From Marinomonas mediterranea MMB-1 (GTDB lineage: Bacteria > Pseudomonadota > Gammaproteobacteria > Pseudomonadales > Marinomonadaceae), in the NCBI RefSeq assembly GCF_000192865.1, contig NC_015276.1:2604001-2668000 (forward strand): 64,000 nucleotides of DNA, read 5' to 3'. The position numbers were made by a program, and so were the translations under genes. This document shows, piece by piece, positions 16,621 to 24,545 of this stretch. The notes beneath the pieces are model-generated. The model worked only from the letters and a program-made list of their open reading frames with translations, searched no databases and had not been told where the DNA came from. Within the stretch, counting starts at the first letter, position 1, and every line of letters starts with the position of its first letter.

Positions 16621-16665
16621 AAGCCCCAGCGCTATGTGTATTTATTACGCATAGCGCTGGGCTTT
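16621..16665. terminator. Bidirectional terminator
   Basis: CCCAGCGCTATG (16625-16636) pairs with CATAGCGCTGGG (16650-16661). A T-run follows on the minus strand and a short one on the plus strand. It lies between the convergent fusion gene and the yciI-like gene. Confidence 0.7.
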
Positions 16666-16670
16666 GAACA

Positions 16671-16952
16671 CTATTCGAAACTAAACGCCGGGGCTTTTTT
16701 ACTGACAACAAACTCGGTAACCTCATAGTTTGCAATGCCAGCTTTATAGAACGGGTCTTGAGTCAAAAGCGATAAGAGAGCCTCTTTGTTTTCTGCTTGC
16801 GCTAAGATCACGCCGCCTGTCCTAGGCAATTTAGGGCCAGAAGCAATGAAATTCCCCTGCTCATAATACTGATCTAAAAACGCGATATGATCCGGTATCA
16901 AAGCATCGACTTCACTCAACGCCACACTGTAGGTAATTGAAACAACAAACAC
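16671..16952 (-). CDS. YciI-family protein
   Basis: This 93-aa protein matches the YciI (YCII) dimeric alpha-beta barrel family: start FVVSITYS, a central His in IPDHIAFLDQYYEQGNF near residues 21-36, SGPKLPRTGGVILA and the C-terminal DPFYKAGIANYEVTEF. The active-site His-Asp pair usual for the family is represented by H23 and the D in DPF. The start is GTG with AGGAG upstream. Its role in metabolism is unknown; YciI-like proteins may act as small-molecule hydrolases. The gene stands alone in front of the ohr region. Confidence 0.8.
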   Translation of the reverse strand: MFVVSITYSVALSEVDALIPDHIAFLDQYYEQGNFIASGPKLPRTGGVILAQAENKEALLSLLTQDPFYKAGIANYEVTEFVVSKKAPAFSFE

Positions 16953-17042
16953 TCGAACCTCTCCTATACGTAAATGACTATGCTAGCGCGTACCGACAAA
17001 ACAAAAGCCTACTTAAATCAGTTAAACTCGTTTTGTCTCGAT

Positions 17043-17468
17043 TTAAACGATCGTTAGTGTGACATCAATATTGCCACGTGTTGCGTTCGAATACGGGCAA
17101 ACTTCATGCGCAGTCGCAACCAATTGCTCAACCAACGCTTTATCAAGAGTTGGCACCGTGATTTTAAGCTCAACTTGAATCCCAAAAGCCTGACCAACAG
17201 GACCAATGCCAACAATCCCTTCAATCGTTGTGTCTGCTGGAATAACCACCTTTTGTTGAGAAGCAACCAGTTTCAAAGCGCCCATAAAACAGGCTGAATA
17301 GCCTGCGGCAAAAAGCTGCTCTGGGTTTGTGCCATCGCCACCTGCGCCGCCCAGCACTTTCGGTGTACTCAGTTTCAGGTCAATGGCACCATCGTTTGCC
17401 GTCGCCCGACCCTCACGACCACCAATAACATTCGCTTGTGCTGTGTATACTACAGAATCTAAGGACAT
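17043..17468 (-). CDS. ohr: Organic hydroperoxide resistance protein Ohr
   Basis: The 141-aa protein is an OsmC/Ohr-fold thiol peroxidase. The two redox cysteines are present: Cys60 in AAGYSACFMGAL and Cys124 in HEVCPYSNATRGN, and the catalytic Arg is in GREGRA. It reduces organic and fatty-acid hydroperoxides with lipoylated proteins as electron donors in the cytoplasm. AGGAGA precedes the ATG. The gene lies downstream of ohrR on the same strand, and both have the same palindrome (CTATT-N-AATAG) in the upstream region, so repression by OhrR and derepression by peroxide is likely. Confidence 0.93.
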   Translation of the reverse strand: MSLDSVVYTAQANVIGGREGRATANDGAIDLKLSTPKVLGGAGGDGTNPEQLFAAGYSACFMGALKLVASQQKVVIPADTTIEGIVGIGPVGQAFGIQVELKITVPTLDKALVEQLVATAHEVCPYSNATRGNIDVTLTIV

Positions 17469-17529
17469 TTTCGTCTCCTACTGTTTTTTATCAAATACGG
17501 TTATAAAATACGCCAAAATAAATAGCCAA

Positions 17530-17540
17530 CTATTAAATAG
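17530..17540. promoter_or_regulatory. OhrR operator candidate upstream of ohr
   Basis: CTATTAAATAG is a palindrome with 5-bp arms around one central base. The same palindrome occurs upstream of ohrR (18119-18129), and nowhere else that I noticed nearby. It lies 62 bases before the ohr start, in an AT-rich promoter region. Confidence 0.6.
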
Positions 17541-17593
17541 CACACTACTTATATGTCAATAAAAAGGCATCTCTGCCTTACTTAATACCAACC

Positions 17594-18064
17594 CTAAATA
17601 CGGGACAGTAAATTCTTGCGTAGCGATTCAAGGTTCGCTTTCGTTTCCAACAAGGTGTCCAAATCACAGTTTGTATGACAAAACACCTCGTTTGGGATAT
17701 CTTTCGCTTTCTCCTTGAGCAACCTGCCTTCTTCCGTCAACGAAATAATGACATGACGCTCGTCCTGTTCACTTCGTCTACGCTCGATTAAATTTGCACT
17801 TTCCATGCGCTTTAATAACGGCGTTAGCGTCGCAGAATCAAGAAACAACTGCTCCCCAATATCTGTGACGGACAGCGCATCCTGTTTCCAAAGAGTGAGA
17901 AGCACAAGATACTGGGAATAGGTGATGTCCAATGGTTTAAGCATCTTACGATAAAGCTTGTTCATCGCTAACGAAGCTGAATATAAGGCAAAACAAAGCT
18001 GGTTGTCCAAGTCGAGTTGCCCGTCATTTTCGGACGCTTGGACTAGTTTGTTTTCCTCACTCAT
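17594..18064 (-). CDS. ohrR: MarR-family peroxide sensor OhrR
   Basis: This MarR-family repressor has the OhrR-type N-terminus NQLCFALYSASLAMNKLYRKML with the sensing cysteine at residue 24, and the winged helix DSATLTPLLKRMESANLIERRRS. A second pair of cysteines in VFCHTNCD near residue 125 places it with two-Cys OhrR of the Xanthomonas type. It represses ohr and itself until oxidised by organic hydroperoxide. I chose the ATG at 18064 (AGGT about 9 bases upstream) over the upstream GTG at 18079. Confidence 0.92.
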   Translation of the reverse strand: MSEENKLVQASENDGQLDLDNQLCFALYSASLAMNKLYRKMLKPLDITYSQYLVLLTLWKQDALSVTDIGEQLFLDSATLTPLLKRMESANLIERRRSEQDERHVIISLTEEGRLLKEKAKDIPNEVFCHTNCDLDTLLETKANLESLRKNLLSRI

Positions 18065-18118
18065 CGCTTTACCTAACACTCATTTATCTATCAATGGTGA
18101 TCATATTACATAGCGCGC

Positions 18119-18129
18119 TATTTAATAGC
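18119..18129. promoter_or_regulatory. OhrR operator candidate upstream of ohrR
   Basis: CTATTTAATAG is the same palindrome as at 17530-17540 seen from the other strand. It lies 55 bases upstream of the ohrR start codon, consistent with autoregulation. Confidence 0.6.
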
Positions 18130-18221
18130 AAGTTTTTGATCCGTTCTTTTCTCAGTTTAATGTGTCGTAAGCGCCGCAATGTTTGTGACATTGCGGCGCA
18201 GGTACTCTTTAGCGCGTTTTA

Positions 18222-18365
18222 CTATCGCTTCTTACCGCCCTTCCCTTGAACGGCTTTGAATCGTGGGTTTGACTTGCAAATTACAAAGACGCGGCCACGA
18301 CGCTTAACGACCTGACAATCTTTATGACGCTTTTTAGCACTTTTTAAAGAAGACAAAACCTGCAT
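18222..18365 (-). CDS. rpmJ: Ribosomal protein L36, zinc-free type (YkgO-like)
   Basis: The minus strand encodes a 47-aa protein starting MQVLSSLKSAKKRH and containing VVKRRGRVFVICKSNPRFKA, the L36 signature. The zinc-ribbon cysteines and histidine of the primary L36 are not all present, as in the YkgO (C-) type. The start overlaps the stop of the L31 gene by one base (TAATG), so the two are co-translated. These paralogs replace the zinc-containing L36 and L31 under zinc shortage. It is absent from longer ORF calls only because it is short. Confidence 0.9.
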   Translation of the reverse strand: MQVLSSLKSAKKRHKDCQVVKRRGRVFVICKSNPRFKAVQGKGGKKR

Positions 18366-18631
18366 TATTTCTTGCCTCCGACCAGTTTACGCTCACCAAA
18401 ACGGCGCTTAAAGTTATGTACTCGGCCTTCCAACTGTGCGGAGCGCTGCTGACCAGTGTAGAAAGGGTGCGACGCAGAAGACACTTCAATCGAGTGGTAT
18501 GGATAGGTATTACCATCTTCCCACTCAATGGTTTGAGTTGTGTGAATGGTTGAGCCAATTAAAAAATACTTATCTACACTCGTGTCGTGAAATACCACTT
18601 TGCGGTAATCAGGGTGAATATTAGAACGCAA
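18365..18631 (-). CDS. rpmE2: Ribosomal protein L31 type B
   Basis: This 88-aa protein matches type B L31: MRSNIHPDYRKVVFHD at the start, then SSASHPFYTG near residues 51-60 and RVHNFKRRFGE near the end. The CxxC zinc motif of type A L31 is missing. With rpmJ it forms an operon that frees zinc from ribosomes under starvation. A Zur-type palindrome lies upstream at 18665-18686. A GGAGACTGAC ribosome site precedes the start. Confidence 0.93.
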   Translation of the reverse strand: MRSNIHPDYRKVVFHDTSVDKYFLIGSTIHTTQTIEWEDGNTYPYHSIEVSSASHPFYTGQQRSAQLEGRVHNFKRRFGERKLVGGKK

Positions 18632-18664
18632 TGTCAGTCTCCTTGTTTATCTAGCTATCGTTAA

Positions 18665-18686
18665 GATATGTTATATCATAACAATA
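18665..18686 (-). promoter_or_regulatory. Zur box
   Basis: The core TGTTAT-ATC-ATAACA (18669-18683) is a perfect palindrome inside GATATGTTATATCATAACAA, close to the gammaproteobacterial Zur consensus (TGTTATANTATAACA). It lies 38 bases upstream of rpmE2, which belongs to the known Zur regulon in many bacteria. Zinc-bound Zur would repress the operon. Confidence 0.8.
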
Positions 18687-18890
18687 ATAATGATAACAAG
18701 TTTCATTTGTATTTTTAGATAAGTTATATCTCATAAGCCGCCTCTACACTCTCGTTAATTACTCTGCGATATATAAACCTATTTCATATTCCGAAAAGTT
18801 CATTTCAATAATTTTGCTTGAATGCTAACGTCAAATTGTCTGTACATAAAACAGACAATTAAAACTCAAGGATCACTAAAGGAGAACAAT

Positions 18891-19226
18891 ATGAGCAATC
18901 CAATCGTATCGGCTTTAACTAAATTGATTTTTCGAGTGTTAGAAACAAAAATTGATGACAACTGGGATTCAATCCTCGACCATGTAGCAATAATCTGTAA
19001 TCAAAACGGTCTTGACCCGGATGATGACTCAGATTCCGCCCTTCGTACTATTTCAAGCGCATTTGCACAGTACGTGAGAGAAACCGACAAACTAGACAAA
19101 CTCTGGTTGGCAAAAATGTTCGGAATAGACAGCGAAGAAGACGCCTACTTTATGATACTCCAACACGGAAATGTTAACTGGGCTAAAAGAGTAGGAAGCC
19201 GAGTAAGAAAGCTGCAAGAAGTATAA
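18891..19226 (+). CDS. Hypothetical protein, 111 aa
   Basis: I do not recognise this small acidic helical protein. It starts MSNPIVSALTKLIFRVLE and has an acidic DPDDDSDSALRTISS stretch at about residues 42-56. No signal peptide or membrane segment is seen. The ATG at 18891 has GGAG 7 bases upstream and is preferred over a start at 18822. The gene is monocistronic and convergent with the 2-hydroxyacid dehydrogenase gene 58 bp away. Confidence 0.6.
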   Translation: MSNPIVSALTKLIFRVLETKIDDNWDSILDHVAIICNQNGLDPDDDSDSALRTISSAFAQYVRETDKLDKLWLAKMFGIDSEEDAYFMILQHGNVNWAKRVGSRVRKLQEV

Positions 19227-19284
19227 TTATCAAAGACAATAAGGCGAGAGAGGTTCCAAGCAGCCACTCCCGCCAATTTACCTT

Positions 19285-20232
19285 TTATGGATGGGTCTCG
19301 ACCTCTTGTAGGATATTTTCGAACGCCACGCTAAAATACAATTCGTAACTGTTGCGCTCAACATAACCAATATGAGGGGAACACAAGACATTCGGCAAAC
19401 CAAGTAATGGCTCGTTTGCGAGATTAGCAGGTTCGGTTTCATACACATCGATAGCGGCACGCTTGGTCGGGTTAGACGCCATTGCTGCGTACAAAGCGCC
19501 CTCTTCTATTAACTCGGCGCGGCTGGTATTCACTAGCAAAGCGTCCGCCTTCATTACATCTAAATCCGAGCGCTTAACACACCCACGAGTTACGTCGTTT
19601 AGCCTCAAGTGTAATGAAACGATGTCGGCCTTTTGGAAAAATGCCTGCTTCGTTTCTGCCGCTGTAAACCCCATTGAAACGGCGTTATCACGCGAGCTTT
19701 CACTTCCCCAAACCATGACCTTCATATCAAATGCGCTGGCATATTTCGCGATACGTTGGCCGATTTTACCGAAGCCCCAAATCCCAATAGTGAGTCCGCT
19801 TAACGTCCTTCCTAGATCAAGGCTGCCCGATTGCTGCCACTCGCCCGCTTTGAATTGTTCGACGTAATCAGGGAGGTTACGCGAAGCCGCCATGATCAAT
19901 GACCAACACAATTCCGACGGCGCAACAGGGGAACCTCTTCCCTCCAACACCTTTACACCGTGCTTTTCACACACCGACACATCGATATGATTACTCACCT
20001 TCCCTGTTTGGCTAATCAACTTCAGATTAGGTAATCGACTAAGCAGGCTGTCCGTGATGTGCGTCCGCTCACGGATGAGCACCAAAGCGTCAAAATCAAA
20101 CAAGCGTTCAGCAAGTGCCACCTCATCGATAAGCGTGTCGGTAAATACCGTGACATCGTGGTCGTTCAACAACGCGAAGCAATCGAGTTTTTTTACCACG
20201 TCTTGGTAATCATCTAGAATCGCGATTTTCAT
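19285..20232 (-). CDS. D-2-hydroxyacid dehydrogenase family protein
   Basis: The 315-aa protein has the NAD-binding motif GIWGFGKIGQRIA near residues 150-162 and the catalytic triad of the family: Arg in LVNTSRAELI (about 233), Glu in DVYETEP (about 262) and His in CSPHIGYVE (about 285). The N-terminus (MKIAILDDYQDVVKKLDCF) matches the branch often annotated as phosphoglycerate dehydrogenase-like or glyoxylate reductase-like, whose true substrates vary. It starts inside the last codons of the KAP NTPase gene (ATGA overlap of 4 bases), which implies translational coupling. That pairing is unusual for a metabolic enzyme. Confidence 0.85.
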   Translation of the reverse strand: MKIAILDDYQDVVKKLDCFALLNDHDVTVFTDTLIDEVALAERLFDFDALVLIRERTHITDSLLSRLPNLKLISQTGKVSNHIDVSVCEKHGVKVLEGRGSPVAPSELCWSLIMAASRNLPDYVEQFKAGEWQQSGSLDLGRTLSGLTIGIWGFGKIGQRIAKYASAFDMKVMVWGSESSRDNAVSMGFTAAETKQAFFQKADIVSLHLRLNDVTRGCVKRSDLDVMKADALLVNTSRAELIEEGALYAAMASNPTKRAAIDVYETEPANLANEPLLGLPNVLCSPHIGYVERNSYELYFSVAFENILQEVETHP

Positions 20233-22976
20233 GGGGCTTCCTCGTCATTATCCCTATTTACATCGATGTCGATACTTGGCAACACAAAAGGCTCAATGGC
20301 CTTTATCGCCGTTTTCCCTGCCACCTTCATTTGGCCTAGTTTAATCACGATGTCCGTGATTTTATCGTGCTCTTCACTTTCAGGAGTTGTGTCTTTCGAT
20401 CCAGCTTCTTGTTTGAAACGCTCTTTAAGCGCCTTGCGCATCGTGATGCTTTCAAGGTTATTTAAATACTCCATAGCAAACAAGGTCACCATCATCGGGA
20501 AATGGTGCGCTGCTAATGGCGGTTCAACGTCTTCCCTTGTTAACTCAACGGACTCTTTATCCTGATCAGGGTATAGATTAAGCAACAGGTTATAGCTGTT
20601 ATGTAAGCGCTTTATCTGACGTGGGTTGGACAGCCCGAAATGTTTTATCCAGTGGGCAAAAGCGCGTTTTTGTGGTTCGGTAAGCTGCTCGACTTGCTTC
20701 AATTCTTTATACTTTTCTTTAAACTCTTTTTTAAGCGCCTCTTTAAGCGTTTCTTTCAACCTGTCTGGCTCTGTTGATGGATGAGCTTCAGTCCCTGTAA
20801 ACGTTCCTGTAAAAGAAGGAGCATCTGTTGCTTCAGAGTTAATATTTCGATCAGTCTTGAGAGGATTATTTTCTTCTTGGCTAACGTGATTTACTTTCTC
20901 TGTAGTCTTGGTTTGATTTTCACGCTCAGTGTTGTCGTTAGGCAATCCGTTAGCCAAGCCGTCATCCGTTTTAGCTAAAGCGCCATCGCCCTGCTCTTTG
21001 CTTTCGGGTGAACTGGTTTGATCCCAAAGGTATTCTAAATAGTGGGTGACAGAGGCATCATCTGGCTCCGTAAGCACGATCGGAAGATGAATGATTTTTG
21101 CCAAGTAATCACGGGCGATCAATTTAGGGTCTTCATTGTGGTGCTGTGTAGCGAGTTCTTTGTAATGGAGGGCTAACGCTGCAAGGGCAATCCGCTGATC
21201 CACAGCGATCACCACAATCACATTGTCTAAATCCAACACCATACGCACCGCTTCCAACACTTTGACAATGCCTTTGTGCCCACAACGGTCTAAATCGTCC
21301 ACCACATACAGCAAACGCTTTTTATTACCTAGGCGTACTTTGGTGAGCTTTTTAATGTGCTCGCGCATCACCGGAATCGTGCCTAGGTGTTGGCCATAAT
21401 TCGGCAGCTTTAAATAGGTCAACAACTCTTTTGCCAATGGCCCCGCAAATAAGGCTTTCGTATGTTTTAGCGCAGGCAGCAAAAAAGTGCCAATCCAAGC
21501 GTAAGGGAAAATAGAGGCAACGCCTGTCCCCAATGGCTCAACCAAATTGGATAATACTTCTTTTAACGAATCCGGTATCCATAACGGCGCGAGAGACGAA
21601 ACAAACAAGGACAATGGGATCAATACTTTTAAACCATGAAGGCGCCATGCAAACCGAGCAGTCAGCCAGATTTTTCGAAGAGGCCAATAGGTGCTTTCCC
21701 AACACGTCGGCTCAGGCTCTGGGCTAGAAAGCGCCTTAATCATTTCTTGGGCAATACCGGCTTGCAGGTTGTCCGTGTGCTCGTATTCCCATGCATTAAA
21801 ATCAGCAAATAGAAACTCAGGCTCGTTTGCTTCTATTCTTGTTTTCAGGGCGGTTTTTAGCAACTCCACAACGGAAGTTTTCCCCACGCCCCAGTGGCCC
21901 AATAAACCGATGGTTTGATGATGAGGGTTGTTTTTGTCTCGCAATAACGCTGCTAGGCTGTTCACTAAATGTTGGCGATTGAGCTTATCTTCCGCCGCAT
22001 GTTGGTGGCTGCTGTGGCGATTACCTGGGATAGTTTCAATGCTCTCAATCGGCGTTTCTTGATCATAAGGTGGTTCTGCCGTGCCGTTATTTTGCTCTGA
22101 GCTAACATCCACTTCGGATGGGGGTTCATCCTCATTATTCTTTTCGGAAACAGAATCACTGTGGGAAAAAAACGACTCCAGTTGACCAAGTGTTTGGTTG
22201 ATTGCTCCCTTATCTGGTTTGCCTTCAAATATTCCCTTATAGATGGGCCAAATGTCATCAATGATGGCTTTGACGTTTGGTACAGATTGTTCTTCAGATA
22301 ACTCGTTCAATGCCTCAGGAAGATGCTTTTCTAACCAGTTTAGATAGTCTGGATCTGTTTTTTGCCATAGAGGGAAGCGATCTAGTACAGCTCGGTTGCC
22401 CTTTTTCAATTGTATTAAATCGGATTCTAACTCTGTTCTAATATCTGGAAAATAATCCACGTAGGCGGCGGCGTTGGTGGCGGCTATGGCGGCTCTGGTG
22501 GCGACGTTGGCGTCGTAGGCGGCTCTGGCGGCTCTGGTGGCGGCGTTGGCGTCGGCGGCGGCGTCGTAGGCGGCGTAGACGGCGGCTCTGGCGGCGTAGG
22601 CGGCGTTGGCGGCGTTGGCGTCGGCGGCGTAGGCGGCGTTGGCGGCGTTGGCGTCGGCGGCGTAGGCGGCGTTGGCGGCGGCGTTGTCGGCGGCGTCGTA
22701 GGCGGCTCTGGCGGCGGCGTCGTCGGCTCTGGCGTCACTCTTATTATAGCGATAATAGAACAGTAATGCTCGCCAAACAGCCAACAAACATCGGGTTTTA
22801 TCTTGCTCGTCCCAATAATAAAAAGACGCATTGTGATCGTTCTTTTGCGCTAATAATGGAAACACCCGTAATGCACAACGGGCAGAAAAAAGCAAAATGG
22901 CTTCTTTATCGAGTTTTTCTAATCTGTCTTGTAAACTACTTTTCTCTTCAACAGTGAGAGGTTGGTTTGTTGGCAC
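20229..22976 (-). CDS. KAP-family P-loop NTPase with Ala-rich N-terminal repeat
   Basis: This 915-aa protein belongs to the KAP NTPases. Walker A GHWGVGKTS is at residues 360-368, the FADFNAWEYEHTDNL segment after strand 2 is typical, and Walker B RLLYVVDDLDRCG lies near 554-566. Two hydrophobic stretches inside the NTPase domain (about 449-468 and 488-505) are the KAP membrane insertion. Residues 81-172 are Ala-rich with an 11-residue repeat. The region 630-740 is polar and low in complexity. KAP proteins include phage-exclusion PifA and are common in conflict islands; a role here is inference. Start is GTG with AAGGA upstream. It is translationally coupled to the dehydrogenase gene. Confidence 0.85.
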   Translation of the reverse strand: MPTNQPLTVEEKSSLQDRLEKLDKEAILLFSARCALRVFPLLAQKNDHNASFYYWDEQDKTRCLLAVWRALLFYYRYNKSDARADDAAARAAYDAADNAAANAAYAADANAANAAYAADANAANAAYAARAAVYAAYDAAADANAATRAARAAYDANVATRAAIAATNAAAYVDYFPDIRTELESDLIQLKKGNRAVLDRFPLWQKTDPDYLNWLEKHLPEALNELSEEQSVPNVKAIIDDIWPIYKGIFEGKPDKGAINQTLGQLESFFSHSDSVSEKNNEDEPPSEVDVSSEQNNGTAEPPYDQETPIESIETIPGNRHSSHQHAAEDKLNRQHLVNSLAALLRDKNNPHHQTIGLLGHWGVGKTSVVELLKTALKTRIEANEPEFLFADFNAWEYEHTDNLQAGIAQEMIKALSSPEPEPTCWESTYWPLRKIWLTARFAWRLHGLKVLIPLSLFVSSLAPLWIPDSLKEVLSNLVEPLGTGVASIFPYAWIGTFLLPALKHTKALFAGPLAKELLTYLKLPNYGQHLGTIPVMREHIKKLTKVRLGNKKRLLYVVDDLDRCGHKGIVKVLEAVRMVLDLDNVIVVIAVDQRIALAALALHYKELATQHHNEDPKLIARDYLAKIIHLPIVLTEPDDASVTHYLEYLWDQTSSPESKEQGDGALAKTDDGLANGLPNDNTERENQTKTTEKVNHVSQEENNPLKTDRNINSEATDAPSFTGTFTGTEAHPSTEPDRLKETLKEALKKEFKEKYKELKQVEQLTEPQKRAFAHWIKHFGLSNPRQIKRLHNSYNLLLNLYPDQDKESVELTREDVEPPLAAHHFPMMVTLFAMEYLNNLESITMRKALKERFKQEAGSKDTTPESEEHDKITDIVIKLGQMKVAGKTAIKAIEPFVLPSIDIDVNRDNDEEAP
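22461..22736 (-). repeat. GC-rich coding tandem repeat (Ala-rich, 33-bp unit)
   Basis: This part of the KAP gene is built of GCN-rich repeats. A 33-bp unit, coding AAYAADANAAN, occurs about two and a half times at roughly 22590-22690 with shorter degenerate units around it. Composition is far more GC-rich than the flanks. The opposite strand gives an artefactual proline-rich frame. Such arrays are prone to slippage, so repeat number may vary between strains. Confidence 0.75.
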
Positions 22977-23263
22977 AGCAATGTCCTTTTGCGACAGTGA
23001 TTATTAGGCAGGTTAAGCAGATGCCTTCAAATATATCAGTTTTTAAAAACGAGCGTCACTCAGTTTTAAATGGATGTCGACGATGGGGATGAAGTATTTA
23101 AATTTGATGCGCGGTAAAAGCAGCAAGACCCGAAGCTGGCCTTGCATTGGTAAACTTGGGTAGACTTTGCCAATAATGACGTTAAAACAGCGTTGCGAGT
23201 GACAGACGAGCAGAATACGTAATCAGGCCTGAGCTGTACTAGCTCATGCAGACAAGGCATCGG

Positions 23264-23530
23264 CTACTCATCTTCCCACGGCATGTCTGGCAAACTGTCT
23301 AAGTTTTGCTCATACCTTTGAGGGTTAAATTCTTCGAGATTTTGCATGGCACCGAAAATTTCCACTGACAAAGCGCACGCAATGTATTTCTTAGAATCTT
23401 GTTTACTAATGCCGATTGAAACAAGTCGATTGAAGGTTTCTTTGACCTTTGGTGGATCATTCGCTTTTAGCTGGTTTTCGACAGCCGCTAGCATCGCCTC
23501 TCGGGCTTTTTTTGGGTCAGATTGATTCAT
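23264..23530 (-). CDS. Conserved hypothetical protein, 88 aa
   Basis: The protein resembles a widespread small family with the pattern KxNDPPxxKETxxRLxxxGxSxxxxxxxIAxxLxxEIxxxMxxxxxFxxxRYxxxLxxLP; here ANDPPKVKETFNRLVSIGIS is followed by IACALSVEIFGAM and RYEQNLDSLPDMPWE. It is all-helical and soluble. I know no experimentally defined function. It has GGAGC upstream of the start and lies 287 bp beyond the KAP gene start on the same strand, so it could share an upstream promoter with it. Confidence 0.65.
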   Translation of the reverse strand: MNQSDPKKAREAMLAAVENQLKANDPPKVKETFNRLVSIGISKQDSKKYIACALSVEIFGAMQNLEEFNPQRYEQNLDSLPDMPWEDE

Positions 23531-23775
23531 CTAAATTGCTCCTTTTAGACTACCACTCTTAAACTAGTTCTCTTTAAATATAAAACGATAAGCAATGTCG
23601 CGATTCAGTGAATCTAGCTCGCTTGTACAATTTAGTCCTACTAAACTAGAAGTTTCTTCTGCGTCAACATTGTCTAGCTTTAACGATGCATATCTAATGA
23701 ACACAAAATGCTTAACTTAACTGAAATTAGCACCGAAGGAGCGCAAGCCAAGCACTTTGCCTTCTTTTAAGGTCG

Positions 23776-24291
23776 TTATTGGTGGTTATTTACACTTGAG
23801 TTAATGATACTAACTATCTTTTTAGACATCGCTTCTAATTGCCTCGACGTTGTCGCGCCTAACAGCCCTTCACTAAAGCCTGAACGTGTATCGAGCTGAG
23901 ATTCACTTACGACTTCATTGGTGGCTACATCGATAAGTTTAACGCTGAGTCTTAATTCCGCATTGCCTATTAATGCGCCAGCCATCAGGCGGCCAAAACC
24001 TGAAACATAACGAAAATGCTCAATAGTTATCTCTACTGAAATATCAGCTTCATTAGGTGAGCCCTTAGGCATTACGCTACCTTTATAATCGGTAGAAATT
24101 AATTGATTCAGTTCATTGATACTTTTTGATAAATCATTACTTCTTGAAACTGATTGAGAAGCGGATATATCAAGCGTTATGCTATCTGGCATAGTGCCAT
24201 CCTGCACGTTTGACGTTTTTACGGATTGTTGAACATTTGCCGCACAGCCTGTCATAAAACAAACGATCATGATCAAAAAAAAGTTTTTCAT
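23776..24291 (-). CDS. DUF4410-type lipoprotein
   Basis: The 171-aa protein has a lipoprotein signal (MKNFFLIMIVCFMTGC, acylated Cys16). The mature part fits the DUF4410 pattern: ADISVEITIEHFRYVSGFGRLMAGALIGNAELRLSVKLID-type strand and glycine segment, seen at about residues 84-125, then a conserved GLLG near 147-150. It would sit in the periplasm, attached to the inner or outer membrane. Function of the family is unknown. It is monocistronic; an AT-rich upstream region of 250 bp separates it from an IS remnant. Confidence 0.7.
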   Translation of the reverse strand: MKNFFLIMIVCFMTGCAANVQQSVKTSNVQDGTMPDSITLDISASQSVSRSNDLSKSINELNQLISTDYKGSVMPKGSPNEADISVEITIEHFRYVSGFGRLMAGALIGNAELRLSVKLIDVATNEVVSESQLDTRSGFSEGLLGATTSRQLEAMSKKIVSIINSSVNNHQ

Positions 24292-24545
24292 TAAATCTTA
24301 AATCTCCATGAGTACATAACAATTCTATCTTTTTAGTTTCACCCAAATATATGGAGATTGGCAAGCCAAATCCCTTACAGTTTTGGTTCAAGTGACGATT
24401 TTTCTATCGTCCACTTAGTCTCCTCCTGAAGCCCCGATTTATCGAATGTTATTTACTTTTTCCAATAAATTGGTGTTTCCTCCGCTTCAAGCCAATGTCG
24501 TGGGTACTGTGTACAGCACCTAATTACTAAGTTATGGGTAGCTAG

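Noticed and set aside
22461..22736. Short regular repeats that could be taken for a CRISPR array
   Set aside because: The repeats are contiguous, in frame and without unique spacers; no cas gene is near.
22484..22831. Proline-rich 115-codon frame opposite the KAP gene
   Set aside because: It is the antisense reading of the Ala-rich codon repeat and has no ribosome site.
22977..23263. 64-codon frame (minus strand, 23066-23260) between the KAP gene and the 88-aa gene
   Set aside because: No ribosome site and no recognisable family; low complexity of motifs. Left as non-coding, possibly an old remnant.
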